This document shows positions 23,681-32,070 of a stretch of DNA of 64,000 bases, piece after piece. The notes under the pieces were generated by a model that was given only the letters and a program-made list of their open reading frames with translations, was not told where the DNA came from and did no database searches. Position 1 is the stretch's first letter, and the number at the start of each line of letters is the position of its first letter. Source of the DNA: Embleya sp045207785 (lineage in GTDB: Bacteria > Actinomycetota > Actinomycetes > Streptomycetales > Streptomycetaceae); assembly GCF_045207785.1 (NCBI RefSeq), contig NZ_CP108776.1:2852001-2916000 (forward strand), in the 5' to 3' direction. A program made the position numbers and the translations under genes.

Positions 23681-24619
23681 GTGTCGTATGAAGCCAGCTC
23701 AGCCGACGTTTCCGCGTCCATCGCCCCCCTCCTGGTGCAATTCGCCACGGTCGCCCGCGAGGAGCACATCACCCGGGCCGCCGCCCTGCTGGGCATCGCG
23801 CAGCCCACCCTCAGCCGCACCATGGCCCGCCTCGAGGCCGACGTGGGCGTACCGCTGCTCGCGCGCACCGGGCGCGGTGTGGTGCTCACCCGCCAGGGCC
23901 ACACGCTGCTCGGCTACGTCGAGCAGGCGCTCGGCGTGCTGGAGCGCGGCCTGGACGAGGTGATCGAGGACGCGGGCCCGGTGCGTGGCAAGGTCGCGTT
24001 CGGGTTCCTGCACACGATGGGCCCGGAGGCGGTGCCCGGGCTGCTGCGCGCGTTCCGGGTCGATCATCCCGGCATCCGCTTCCAGTTGGTGCAGGCGTCG
24101 GCCTCCGCGATGCTGGAGCGGATGCGGGCCGGCGAGCTCGACCTGTGCCTGACCGCGCCGCTGCCGGACGCGCCCGACCTGGCCGTGCGCGCGCTCGACG
24201 AACAGCGGATGTACCTCGTGGTGCCCACCGACCACCGACTCGCGACCCGCCGCCGGGTGCGGCTCGCCGAGGCGGCCGACGAGGTCTTCGTCTGCATGGA
24301 GCCGGGCTACGGCCTGCGCCGGATCACCGACGCGCTGTTCGCCGAGGCGGGCTTCACACCCAAGGTCGCGTTCGAGGGCGAGGAGGCCGAGACGCTGCGC
24401 GGCCTGGTCGCGGCGGGCCTGGGCGTCGCGCTGCTGCCCGCCCCGGACTCGCCGCGCCCGGGCACCGTGGAACTCGCCGTCACGGCCCCGCGGGCCTTCC
24501 GCACGATCGGCCTCGCGTGGGTCCCCGGCCGCCCGGAGACCGCGCCCGTACGGCTGTTCCGCGAGTTCGTGCTCGGCCGCCGGGGCAGCCTCCTGCACCC
24601 GGAGAAGCCCGCGCGCTGA
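23681..24619 (+). CDS. LysR-family transcriptional regulator
   Basis: About 312 residues from GTG 23681. The helix-turn-helix EEHITRAAALLGIAQPTLSR is followed by ARLEADVGVPLLARTGRGV and a periplasmic-binding-like effector domain (about 95-300) with GFLHTMGPEAVPGLLRAF and LDLCLTAPLPD. It probably regulates the divergent MFS gene in response to a small molecule. In-frame ATGs at 23645 and 23654 would add residues not normally present before the LysR helix; GCGAG eight bases before GTG 23681 supports the shorter form, but this is not certain. Confidence 0.87.
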   Translation: MSYEASSADVSASIAPLLVQFATVAREEHITRAAALLGIAQPTLSRTMARLEADVGVPLLARTGRGVVLTRQGHTLLGYVEQALGVLERGLDEVIEDAGPVRGKVAFGFLHTMGPEAVPGLLRAFRVDHPGIRFQLVQASASAMLERMRAGELDLCLTAPLPDAPDLAVRALDEQRMYLVVPTDHRLATRRRVRLAEAADEVFVCMEPGYGLRRITDALFAEAGFTPKVAFEGEEAETLRGLVAAGLGVALLPAPDSPRPGTVELAVTAPRAFRTIGLAWVPGRPETAPVRLFREFVLGRRGSLLHPEKPAR

Positions 24620-24666
24620 GCCCGACGCGTGGACATGGCCGAATCTTCACGTCACCGTCACATGAT

Positions 24667-24688
24667 CTACGCGCGTAGGCAGTAAAGT
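24667..24688 (+). promoter_or_regulatory. add promoter with perfect CTACGCGCGTAG operator
   Basis: The 12-base palindrome CTACGCGCGTAG (24667-24678) lies just upstream of the -10 box TAAAGT (24683-24688), which is six bases before ATG 24695. A bound protein would block RNA polymerase, and the mRNA would be leaderless. Confidence 0.65.
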
Positions 24689-24694
24689 CCTTTC

Positions 24695-25828
24695 ATGTAC
24701 AGCAGTCACCCGAACACGCCCGCTGCCTCGCCCACGGCCGAGCAGATCCGGCGCACGCCCAAAGTCCTGCTCCACGACCACCTCGACGGTGGCCTCCGCC
24801 CCGCCACGATCATCGAGCTCGCCGAGGCGGTCGGCTACGACCGTCTCCCCACGACCGACCCCGAGGCGCTCGGCGTCTGGTTCCGCGAGGCCGCCGACTC
24901 CGGTTCGCTCGAGCGCTACCTGGAGACGTTCGACCACACCGTGGCCGTCATGCAGACCCGCGAGGGCCTGTTCCGCGTCGCCGCCGAATGCGCCGAGGAC
25001 CTGGCCGCCGACGGCGTCGTGTACGCCGAGATCCGCTACGCGCCCGAGCAGCACCTCGAAGCCGGCCTCACCCTCGACCAGGTCGTCGAGGCGGTGACCG
25101 AGGGCTTCCGCGAGGGCGAGCGCCGCGCGGCGCAGGCCGGCAAGCGGATCAAGATCGGCGCGCTGCTGACCGCGATGCGGCACGCGGCCCGCTCGCTGGA
25201 GATCGCCGAGCTGACCAACCGTCACCGCGACCTGGGCGTCGTCGGATTCGACATCGCCGGGGCCGAGGCGGGCTTCCCGCCCACGCGCCACCTCGACGCG
25301 TTCGAATACCTCAAGCGCGAGAACAACCACTTCACGATCCACGCCGGCGAGGCCTTCGGCCTGCCGTCGATCTGGCAGGCGCTCCAGTGGTGCGGCGCGG
25401 ACCGCCTGGGCCACGGTGTCCGGATCATCGACGACATCACGGTCAAGGACGACGGCAGCGTCGAGCTCGGCCGGCTCGCGGCGTACGTGCGCGACAAGCG
25501 CATCCCGCTGGAGATGTGCCCGACCTCCAACCTGCAGACCGGGGCCGCGACCTCGTACGCCGAGCACCCGATCGGCCTACTGCGCCGGCTGTATTTTCGG
25601 GTCACCGTCAACACCGACAATCGGCTGATGAGCGGCACGTCCATGACCCGGGAGTTCGAGCACCTGGTGGGGGCGTTCGGCTACGGCCTCGACGACCTCC
25701 AGTGGTTCACGGTCAACGCGATGAAGAGCGCGTTCCTGCCCTTCGACGAACGCCTCGCGATGATCAACGAGGTGATCAAGCCGGGGTACGCCGCGCTCCG
25801 GTCGGAGTGGCTGTTCGGCCGCAGCTGA
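24695..25828 (+). CDS. add: Adenosine deaminase
   Basis: 377 residues. Zinc and substrate motifs are complete: LLHDHLDGGLRP (metal-binding His pair), FDIAGAEAGFPP, FTIHAGEAFG (catalytic Glu and zinc His), GHGVRIIDD, EMCPTSNLQTG and TVNTDNRLMSGTSMTREF. It converts adenosine and deoxyadenosine to inosine and deoxyinosine, the substrates of the PNP encoded at 8.2 kb. Monocistronic, with its own terminator. The promoter carries the best copy of the palindrome shared with punA, deoC and the BMP operon. Confidence 0.95.
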   Translation: MYSSHPNTPAASPTAEQIRRTPKVLLHDHLDGGLRPATIIELAEAVGYDRLPTTDPEALGVWFREAADSGSLERYLETFDHTVAVMQTREGLFRVAAECAEDLAADGVVYAEIRYAPEQHLEAGLTLDQVVEAVTEGFREGERRAAQAGKRIKIGALLTAMRHAARSLEIAELTNRHRDLGVVGFDIAGAEAGFPPTRHLDAFEYLKRENNHFTIHAGEAFGLPSIWQALQWCGADRLGHGVRIIDDITVKDDGSVELGRLAAYVRDKRIPLEMCPTSNLQTGAATSYAEHPIGLLRRLYFRVTVNTDNRLMSGTSMTREFEHLVGAFGYGLDDLQWFTVNAMKSAFLPFDERLAMINEVIKPGYAALRSEWLFGRS

Positions 25829-25841
25829 CGGCCTCGTGGTC

Positions 25842-25867
25842 GGACCCGCCGCGTCCGCGGCGGGTCC
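25842..25867 (+). terminator. Terminator hairpin after add
   Basis: Perfect 12-base arms GGACCCGCCGCG / CGCGGCGGGTCC separated by two bases, 13 bases after the stop. Confidence 0.75.
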
Positions 25868-25945
25868 CGGATGGGCGCCCCCGGTGCGCGGGCGCACGCC
25901 GGGGTTGACCCGAACGGGGCGTTTTGCGCATTCCATCTCGGGTTC

Positions 25946-25956
25946 GCTACGTTGCG
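25946..25956 (+). promoter_or_regulatory. Promoter element shared with gene at 32071
   Basis: GCTACGTTGCG, containing TACGTT as a possible -10, 70 bases before the secreted-protein start. The same 11 bases recur at 32025-32035 before another secreted-protein gene, each time with GGGGCG 30-33 bases upstream. Confidence 0.4.
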
Positions 25957-26015
25957 ATCTCACTTCGTAACGGGGTGTGTCTCGCCCCGCCCGAATCGAG
26001 AAACCGAGGATGCAC

Positions 26016-26444
26016 ATGCGATCGGTAACGCGTAAGGCGGCTATCACGGCCGGGCTCGGTGCGGCACTCGCAGCGGGTGCTGCGGGCACTGCCAGTGCGG
26101 CCTCCGTGCCCGACCTGGTCGAGGACCTGACCCCGGTCGCGTCGCAGGCCCAGTCGGCCCTGCCGGAAGCCGCCGCGCCGTTCCCGCTGACCCAGGTCAC
26201 CGACAAGCTCCCCGTCGGCGAGGCGCTCACCCCGGGCCACTCCCCGCTCGACAACGTGGCCGGGAACATGGCCCGCAACATGGAGGAGAGCATGGGCGGC
26301 ATGGAGGGTCAGGCCAAGGGCGGCCTGGGCTCCCCGCTCGGCGGCGCCTCCCCGCTCGGTCAGCTGCCGACCGACTCGCTGCCGGTCGCCGGCGACGCGA
26401 ACCCGCTCCAGGCCCTCCCGCTCCCCGGCGGCCTGCCCCTCTAG
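26016..26444 (+). CDS. Small secreted hypothetical protein
   Basis: 142 residues. A Sec signal peptide (RSVTRKAAITAGLGAALAAG, cleavage expected after AGTASA) is followed by an acidic, Pro/Gly/Met-rich, low-complexity mature part without cysteines (LPTDSLPVAG, LPLPGGLPL). GAGG directly abuts ATG 26010 and is six bases before ATG 26016, so the latter is chosen. Similar in layout to the protein at 32071 and with a shared promoter element. Function unknown; extracellular or wall-located. Confidence 0.65.
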   Translation: MRSVTRKAAITAGLGAALAAGAAGTASAASVPDLVEDLTPVASQAQSALPEAAAPFPLTQVTDKLPVGEALTPGHSPLDNVAGNMARNMEESMGGMEGQAKGGLGSPLGGASPLGQLPTDSLPVAGDANPLQALPLPGGLPL

Positions 26445-26516
26445 CATCGCCCGCGGTTCCGTTCTGCCGCCGGGCCGGGTCGTCGGTGCGGAACCCGTCG
26501 GTCCTGCTTGCGTACG

Positions 26517-26557
26517 AGCCGTGCCTCTCGCGTGTCGTCCTGCGCGGGGGCACGGCT
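26517..26557. terminator. Hairpin between convergent genes
   Basis: AGCCGTGCC / GGCACGGCT, nine-base arms with a 23-base loop, between the secreted protein and the protease genes. Could serve both strands. Confidence 0.45.
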
Positions 26558-26635
26558 TCGTCGTGGCCGGAAGCCGCGACGGGTCGCCCGCGACCCGCGG
26601 CCGTCCCCCCGTCGCCCGGCCGGCTCCGCGTTCGC

Positions 26636-27673
26636 CTACAGCGACTCGTACATCTCCTTGGCCACGTCCCCCAGGTACGGCCCCGTCATCGTGCGCGCCG
26701 TCTGGGTGGTCACGCCGAGCGAGACGTTGCTGACCAGATAACTTCGCCCGTCCACCTCGGCGAACCAGCCCCCGCCGGACGAGCCGCCGGTCATCGTGCA
26801 GCCCATCCACAACATGTCCGGTTCCGGCCAGCCGTTCTCGTGGAAGTCCGTGGTCGGCGACGCGCACGTGTACAACGCGGTCCCGTCGTAGGGCTTGTCG
26901 CCCGGATAGCCGAACGACTCCACACGAAGATGCCGGGGCGCGTTCCAGTACACGTCCGCGCCCGGACCCACCGCGTCCTCCAGCGTCCGGCCCTCGCGCC
27001 GATCGACCACGAAGGCGCCGTAGTCGAACGGCGACGCGCTGGCGTCCCGGCCGCCCGGATCCGCGTCCTGCGCCCACTGGTTGCTCACCGTGGTGCGCCG
27101 GGCCGGCCAGCGCCCGTACGGCTCGCGCTCCTGTAGCGTCCGGCCCGCGCCGTTGTACCCCGGGACGAAGGTGACCCGGTCGTAGAAGTCGCCGTTTCGG
27201 CCACCGTGCAGGCAATGCGCCGCGGTCCACACCATGTTGCCGGTGGGGTGGTGCACGACGGTGCCGCTGCACTCGGCGGTGCCGTCGGGCATCCGGAAGA
27301 AGATCTTGCCGCGGATCGCGAGGCCCGGGTCGGTGTAGGGGGCCTCCACCGCGCGTGCCTGGATCGTCGGCGGTTGCCGGTAGTCGGCCCGCTCGGGCTG
27401 CCGCTGGTCCTGATCGGGCAGTTGCGGCGGTTGTTGGTCGGGCGAGATCTCCTCGCCGCGCGGTTTGGCCTCGTCCTGCCGGTCCTGGTCCCAGAACCCG
27501 CGGGTGTCCTCGATGTCGCTGTCGCTGTACTGCCTCGAGTTCATCGCCTGGGTGCGCCCGGCCTTCACCGCGAGGGTGCCGCTCAGCAGCAGCCCCACCA
27601 GGGTGACCAGTACGCCCGCGAACACCGACATGGTGACGACGAGGTTCTTGTTGTGCGTGCTTCCCGGTTGCAT
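26636..27673 (-). CDS. Membrane-anchored trypsin-like serine protease
   Basis: 345 residues. A single N-terminal membrane helix (LVVTMSVFAGVLVTLVGLLL, about 10-30) leads to a charged Gln/Asp/Pro-rich spacer (45-100) and an extracellular S1-like protease domain. The triad is visible: TAAHC (His), SPFDYGAFVV (Asp) and MTGGSSGGGW (Ser). Cysteines pair as expected for a secreted enzyme (AECSG/AAHC, YTC/WMGC). The large spacer suggests it crosses the wall. Substrate unknown. Convergent with the small secreted protein gene; transcribed toward it. Confidence 0.85.
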   Translation of the reverse strand: MQPGSTHNKNLVVTMSVFAGVLVTLVGLLLSGTLAVKAGRTQAMNSRQYSDSDIEDTRGFWDQDRQDEAKPRGEEISPDQQPPQLPDQDQRQPERADYRQPPTIQARAVEAPYTDPGLAIRGKIFFRMPDGTAECSGTVVHHPTGNMVWTAAHCLHGGRNGDFYDRVTFVPGYNGAGRTLQEREPYGRWPARRTTVSNQWAQDADPGGRDASASPFDYGAFVVDRREGRTLEDAVGPGADVYWNAPRHLRVESFGYPGDKPYDGTALYTCASPTTDFHENGWPEPDMLWMGCTMTGGSSGGGWFAEVDGRSYLVSNVSLGVTTQTARTMTGPYLGDVAKEMYESL

Positions 27674-27788
27674 GTCTCCGCCCCCCGACCGAGCGCGCCG
27701 CCCGAAGCCCTCCGGCCCCCGAAGCCCGCTCGATCGACCTACCTACCCGTCCGTTGATCGGATGATAGGCGCCGGCGACATGTGGCGT

Positions 27789-27974
27789 TCAGTCCTGGGG
27801 GAGCAGGATCCACAGCGCGATGTACAGCAGGAACTGCGGGCCGGGCAGCAGGCACGACAGGATGAACGCCACACGGACGGTGGTCGGCGACCAGTCGTAG
27901 CGGCGGGCGATGGCCGCGCAGACGCCGGCGATCCGGCGGCCGTGACGTGGACGGCTCAGGGTCATCGTGCTCAT
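27789..27974 (-). CDS. PspC-domain small membrane protein
   Basis: 61 residues consisting of one PspC domain: RRIAGVCAAIARRYDWSPTT, then VRVAFILSCLLPGPQFLLYI and a final ALWILLPQD. PspC domains are membrane helices linked to envelope stress in other bacteria. Starts at ATG 27974 with a GAGGAGG-type site upstream (complement of CCTCCTC at 27983-27990). It sits between the protease and the afsQ operon on the same strand. Confidence 0.75.
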   Translation of the reverse strand: MSTMTLSRPRHGRRIAGVCAAIARRYDWSPTTVRVAFILSCLLPGPQFLLYIALWILLPQD

Positions 27975-28139
27975 GGCGGTTCCTCCTCGGTGCGCCGACA
28001 CGGAAGTCCGCGTCGTCGTACCTCGAAGGTATTCCGGGCCGGACGAGGACACATCCGCCGCAAGGTCCGAGGTGCCGTCCCCCTTGGGGAGTAAGGGTTT
28101 TCCCGGAAGGGCGGGGTCGGTCTCGGGGACGGCGGGAGC

Positions 28140-28766
28140 TCAGTCGCCGTCGAACGCCGACGGCGGGCTCGTGGGCGGCCGGCCCACCTGGGACGGCGCG
28201 ACGGTGCTCTTGCGGGTGATGGCGAGGTAGTCCTCGCATCGGTAGGTCTCCGGCCCGCTGCGCCGGCCCGAGAGCAGTACCAGGTCGCCGCCCGACGCGC
28301 TCTGCAGCGTGCAGACCACCTGCCCCAGGGCGACCGTCGCGAGCGAGCCGAGCGGGGCGTCCAGGCGGAACAGGGTCGGCGCGTCGCCCGCGCGCCGCTC
28401 TGCCGCGACCAGGCCGCCGGCGGGCAGCGCGGTCGTGTAGCCGTCCAGCGCCTCGGACTCGTTGGGGCCCAGGTGCAGCTCCTCCAGGAGCTGGTTGACC
28501 TGCTCGGTACGGGCCTTGTCGACCACGCCCTCGGCCGGCCGCAGCTGGAGCCGGCCCGGTCGCGGCAGCGCCTGGAGGCGGTTGTCCTTGACCAGGTACA
28601 CGATGTGTCGCTCCGAACCGGGCGGCTGGGCCTGCGCCGACGGCGCGATCCGGTTGGCCGGCTTCCCGGCCCCCACCGGTCCCTCGGTCGCCCGGATCCC
28701 GCACGACGTGAGCGCGGCGAGCACGCCCGTGGCCGCGAGGACCACGATCGGAAGTCGCCGGTGCAC
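28140..28766 (-). CDS. Lipoprotein of the afsQ operon (AfsQ3-like, GerMN-like domain)
   Basis: 208 residues. A lipobox (LAALTSC, Cys22) ends the signal peptide. The mature part shows IVYLVKDNRLQALPR, then LLEELHLGPNESEALDGYTT and ALPAG, a pattern seen in GerMN-type lipoproteins such as LpqB. GTG 28766 begins two bases after the afsQ2 stop (TGAGAGTG), so it is co-translated with the kinase. The position third after afsQ1-afsQ2 matches the lipoprotein gene of the S. coelicolor afsQ locus. It probably modulates the sensor kinase outside the membrane; that role is inference. Confidence 0.75.
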   Translation of the reverse strand: MHRRLPIVVLAATGVLAALTSCGIRATEGPVGAGKPANRIAPSAQAQPPGSERHIVYLVKDNRLQALPRPGRLQLRPAEGVVDKARTEQVNQLLEELHLGPNESEALDGYTTALPAGGLVAAERRAGDAPTLFRLDAPLGSLATVALGQVVCTLQSASGGDLVLLSGRRSGPETYRCEDYLAITRKSTVAPSQVGRPPTSPPSAFDGD

Positions 28767-28768
28767 TC

Positions 28769-30382
28769 TCAACGCACGCCCCGCTCGTCGTGGGCCGTGG
28801 TCAGGCCGTTCTCGGCGTCGAGGTCGGCGTGCACGCCGTCGTCCTCGACCCCCTCGTCCGGATCGATGTACTCCTCGGCGACCGGCTGCTCCAGCGGCAG
28901 GCGCAGGGTGAACTTGGCACCGCCGCCGGGCATGTTGGACGCGTACGCGGTGCCACCGTGGATGCGGGCGTTCTCCATCACGATCGACAGGCCCAGGCCG
29001 CTGCCCTCGGAGCGGGCTCGCGAGCTGTCGGCCTTGTAGAAGCGGTCGAACACGTGCGGCAGCACGTCCTCGGGGATGCCGGGTCCGGTGTCGGAGACGC
29101 AGATCATCAGGTCTTCGGCGGCCGGGTCGGCGAGCGTCCCGGGGATGAACTCGCGCGGTTCGCGATGGATCTCGACCGTCACCGGCGACCCGCCGTGCCG
29201 CAGTGCGTTGCCGACCAGATTGGACACCATGACGTCCAGTCTGCGCGGGTCCACTCGGGCGAGGATGCCCCGGGGGGCCCGCAGGTCCACCGCGTCCATC
29301 CACGCGCGGGCGTCCAGGCACGCGGTGACCAGGTCGGTGATGTCCACCTCGTCGGCCACGAGGGCGGCGGTGCCCGCGTCGAACCGGGACACCTCCATCA
29401 GATCCTCGACCAGGGTCGCGAGCCGCTCGATCTCGGCAACCACCAGGCGCGCGGCCGGCGCGCCCTGCTCGCCGAGGCTGTCGGCCTCCTCCTCCAGGAG
29501 CTCGCTGACCGCGGTCATCGCCGCGAGCGGGGTGCGCAGCTCGTGCGAGACGTCGGCGACGAAGCGGCGCGAGGAGGATTCCAGCACGCGCAACTCGGCG
29601 ACGCTGCGCTCGAGTTTCTCGGCGGCGTCGTTGAAGGTCCGGGACAGATCCGCGAGCTCGTCCGAGCCGCGCACCTCCAGGCGGGTGTCGAGCCGCCCGG
29701 CGCCCAGTTCGCGCGCGGCGTGGCCGAGCTTGCGGACCGGGCGCAGGATGTGCCGCGCGCCCAGCAGCGCGACCACCGCCGCCGCGGCGAGGGCCAGCAG
29801 CGTGCCGACGATCAGGTAGCGGGCCAGCGAGTTGAGGTCGGCCTGTTCGTCCTTGAGCGACTTGAACATGTAGCCCGTCGGCCCGTTGGGGACCACCCGG
29901 GTGCCGCCGACGAGGTAGGGCTGCCCGTCGATGTCGATCCGCTGGAAGTACATGTGGAAGCCGCCGCTGCTGTCGGCGGTCTGCACCACGCGCTGCAACT
30001 TTGCCGGCACCCGCTCCAGCGGGAACCGGGCGTTGTCCGAGGCCACCGGGCGACCGTCCACGCCGACCAGGACCACGGAGTAGCCGAAGCTGCTCTCGCG
30101 CATCTGCTCGACGGCGGGTCCCAGATCGGCCTGTTCCGGGTTCTCCGGCAGCCCGCCCGAGACCCGGCCGAGGTTGTCCCGGAACTCGGTGAGCACCGAG
30201 TTCTGGGCACGCTCCAGGACGGCGGTCCGGGTCAGCCAGTAGGCCACGCCGGACGCGGAGACCGCCGCGATCAGCGCGACGACCGCGAACGCGACGAGCA
30301 CCCGAAATCGCAGTGAACGAAGCCTCAAGGCGGGGGCGACCCGTCGGACGAACCGGCGTACGAAGGTCGGTCGGGCCGTCAC
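28769..30382 (-). CDS. afsQ2: Sensor histidine kinase AfsQ2
   Basis: 537 residues. Membrane helices at about 27-50 and 187-208 bracket a ~135-residue extracytoplasmic sensor. A HAMP domain (210-263) and a HisKA helix with FVADVSHELRTPL (His280) follow, then an ATPase domain with VSNLVGNALRHGG, SDTGPGIPEDVLPHVFDRF and GSGLGLSIVMENARIHGG. It phosphorylates the response regulator AfsQ1. GTG 30382 overlaps the afsQ1 stop by four bases (GTGA). In S. coelicolor this pair responds to nitrogen/glutamate conditions and affects antibiotic genes and sigQ; here that is inferred from gene order and sequence. Confidence 0.92.
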   Translation of the reverse strand: MTARPTFVRRFVRRVAPALRLRSLRFRVLVAFAVVALIAAVSASGVAYWLTRTAVLERAQNSVLTEFRDNLGRVSGGLPENPEQADLGPAVEQMRESSFGYSVVLVGVDGRPVASDNARFPLERVPAKLQRVVQTADSSGGFHMYFQRIDIDGQPYLVGGTRVVPNGPTGYMFKSLKDEQADLNSLARYLIVGTLLALAAAAVVALLGARHILRPVRKLGHAARELGAGRLDTRLEVRGSDELADLSRTFNDAAEKLERSVAELRVLESSSRRFVADVSHELRTPLAAMTAVSELLEEEADSLGEQGAPAARLVVAEIERLATLVEDLMEVSRFDAGTAALVADEVDITDLVTACLDARAWMDAVDLRAPRGILARVDPRRLDVMVSNLVGNALRHGGSPVTVEIHREPREFIPGTLADPAAEDLMICVSDTGPGIPEDVLPHVFDRFYKADSSRARSEGSGLGLSIVMENARIHGGTAYASNMPGGGAKFTLRLPLEQPVAEEYIDPDEGVEDDGVHADLDAENGLTTAHDERGVR

Positions 30383-31056
30383 TGCGGCGGGTCGAGGCGG
30401 TAACCGACGCCTCGGACAGTGCGGATGAGCGTGGGAGCGGACGGGGTCTGCTCGACCTTGGCGCGCAGCCGCTGTACGCACGCGTCGACCAGGCGCGAGT
30501 CGCCGAGGTAGTCGTGCTCCCACACCAGGCGAAGCAGTTGCTGCCGGGACAGCGCCTGGCCGGGGCGCCGGCTCAGCTCGACCAGGAGCCGCAACTCGGT
30601 CGGGGTGAGCTGGAGTTCCTCGCCGGCCTTGGTCACCGTCATCGCGTTGCGGTCGACCACCAGGTCGCCGAACACGGAGGCGTCGGACACCTCGCGCTCG
30701 CCGCGGCGCAGCACCGCGCGGATCCGGGCGTCGAGCACGCGCGGCTGGACCGGCTTGACGACGTAGTCGTCGGCGCCGGACTCCAGCCCGACGACGACGT
30801 CGATGTCGTCGTTGCGCGCGGTCAACAGGATGATCGGCAGCGAGTCGGTGCGGCGGATGCGCCTGCACACCTCGAAACCGTCGATCCCCGGAAGCATCAC
30901 GTCGAGCACGATCAGGTCGGGACGCTGCTCGCGCCACCGTTCCAGGCCGGCTTCACCGGTGGCGGCGGTGACCACGCGATGGCCCTGGCGCCCCAGGGCG
31001 AGTTCGAGTCCGGTTCGTACGGACTCGTCATCCTCGATAAGCAGCAGGTAGGGCAC
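30379..31056 (-). CDS. afsQ1: Response regulator AfsQ1 (OmpR family)
   Basis: 225 residues. Receiver domain: LLLIEDDESVR, phospho-acceptor in DLIVLDVMLPGIDGFEV (Asp52), IILLTARND and DDYVVKPVQP. The C-terminal winged helix has LTPTELRLLVELSRRPGQA, SRLVDACVQRLRAKVE and TLIRTVRGVGYRL. GTG 31056 gives the N terminus expected for AfsQ1 (MPYLLLIED); ATG 31065 would add three residues. First gene of the afsQ1-afsQ2-lipoprotein operon, divergent from the sigma-factor gene. Confidence 0.94.
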   Translation of the reverse strand: MPYLLLIEDDESVRTGLELALGRQGHRVVTAATGEAGLERWREQRPDLIVLDVMLPGIDGFEVCRRIRRTDSLPIILLTARNDDIDVVVGLESGADDYVVKPVQPRVLDARIRAVLRRGEREVSDASVFGDLVVDRNAMTVTKAGEELQLTPTELRLLVELSRRPGQALSRQQLLRLVWEHDYLGDSRLVDACVQRLRAKVEQTPSAPTLIRTVRGVGYRLDPPQ

Positions 31057-31131
31057 GCAGGCCATTGTGTCTGACGTCACGGCTGGGAAGAACACGGGGC
31101 GGCCCCTTCCGGTTCGCCGACCCGGACCGCT

Positions 31132-31147
31132 GTTGCATACCTGTGAC
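31132..31147 (+). promoter_or_regulatory. Candidate AfsQ1 box in the sigQ-afsQ1 intergenic region
   Basis: GTTGC-N6-GTGAC is one base from the published AfsQ1 consensus GTnAC-N6-GTnAC. A further GTGAC is at 31159-31163. It lies 45 bases before the sigQ start. Confidence 0.5.
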
Positions 31148-31191
31148 AGCTCGCCGACGTGACGATGAAGCCCGCACAGGAGGCTTACATC

Positions 31192-31845
31192 GTGAACGAG
31201 CGCCGAACCGGGGGAGAAGTCATGCAATCCCAGATGCAGTCGCAGGCCGTCCGCAAGGACAACCGCCGCACCGTCGTCGCGCTTGCCCCGCTGAACGGCA
31301 ACGCGCGTAGCGCTCCGTGCACGGACAGTGTCGACGACGAGTTCACCGCGTACGTCCGGGAGCGTCGCTCGGCGTTGTTCGCCACCGCCTACCACCTGAC
31401 GGGTGACCGCAACGAGGCCGAGGACCTGTTGCAGAGCGCCCTGATGAGCACCTACCAGGCCTGGGGCCGGATCCAGGACAAGGCCGCACTCGGCGGTTAC
31501 CTGCGCCGGACGATGACCAACCTGCATATATCGGCCTGGCGTCGGCGCCGGATCAACGAGTACCCCTCGGAGGAGCTGCCCGAGCGCCCCGACGGTTCGG
31601 ACTCGATGGGTGACACCGAGCTGCGCGCCGTGCTGTGGCGCGCGCTGGCGAAGCTGCCCGAGCCGCAGCGGACGATGCTCGTGCTCCGCTACTACGAGGG
31701 TCGTACCGACCCCGAGGTCGCCGAGGTGCTGGGATGCAGCGTCGGCACCGTGAAGTCGAGCATCTGGCGCGCGCTGCGCCGGCTGCGCGAGGACGACGCG
31801 CTGAGCTTCGGCGCCGACGAGGCGTTCGCCGAGCTGGTCGCGTGA
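31192..31845 (+). CDS. sigQ: ECF sigma factor SigQ
   Basis: 217 residues from GTG 31192. Region 2: DEFTAYVRERRSALFATAYH, then LTGDRNEAEDLLQSALMSTY. Region 4: LAKLPEPQRTMLVLRYYEGR, then DPEVAEVLGCSVGTVKSSI. It belongs to the SigE-like ECF group without a fused anti-sigma domain. AGGAGG eight bases before GTG 31192 fixes this start; ATG 31222, with GGGGGAG five bases before it, could also be used. Divergent from afsQ1, as sigQ is in S. coelicolor, where AfsQ1 activates it. About 40 N-terminal residues before region 2 are unstructured. Confidence 0.9.
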   Translation: MNERRTGGEVMQSQMQSQAVRKDNRRTVVALAPLNGNARSAPCTDSVDDEFTAYVRERRSALFATAYHLTGDRNEAEDLLQSALMSTYQAWGRIQDKAALGGYLRRTMTNLHISAWRRRRINEYPSEELPERPDGSDSMGDTELRAVLWRALAKLPEPQRTMLVLRYYEGRTDPEVAEVLGCSVGTVKSSIWRALRRLREDDALSFGADEAFAELVA

Positions 31846-32003
31846 CGTCGACCCTCGTGGTCGCCTCGTCGTGGTGAGTCGCTGTTGAGTTGTGCGTGTG
31901 TCCCGAGCCGTGTTCGTGTCATCGGCAGGGACGGCGGATGAGGCTGTGACGGTTCCGTCGAATTCGGAGTGGATTCGGGACATCGGCGTGCGGGGCGCCG
32001 AAT

Positions 32004-32035
32004 TGCTTTCTCCGTAGTCGAGTGGCTACGTTGCG
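32004..32035 (+). promoter_or_regulatory. Promoter of secreted-protein gene at 32071
   Basis: TTGCTT (32004-32009) and TACGTT (32027-32032) with a 17-base spacer. TACGTT lies in the 11-base GCTACGTTGCG also found at 25946. Confidence 0.45.
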
Positions 32036-32070
32036 TGGTCTCCCGTACTCGACAGGGAAGGCCACCTGTT

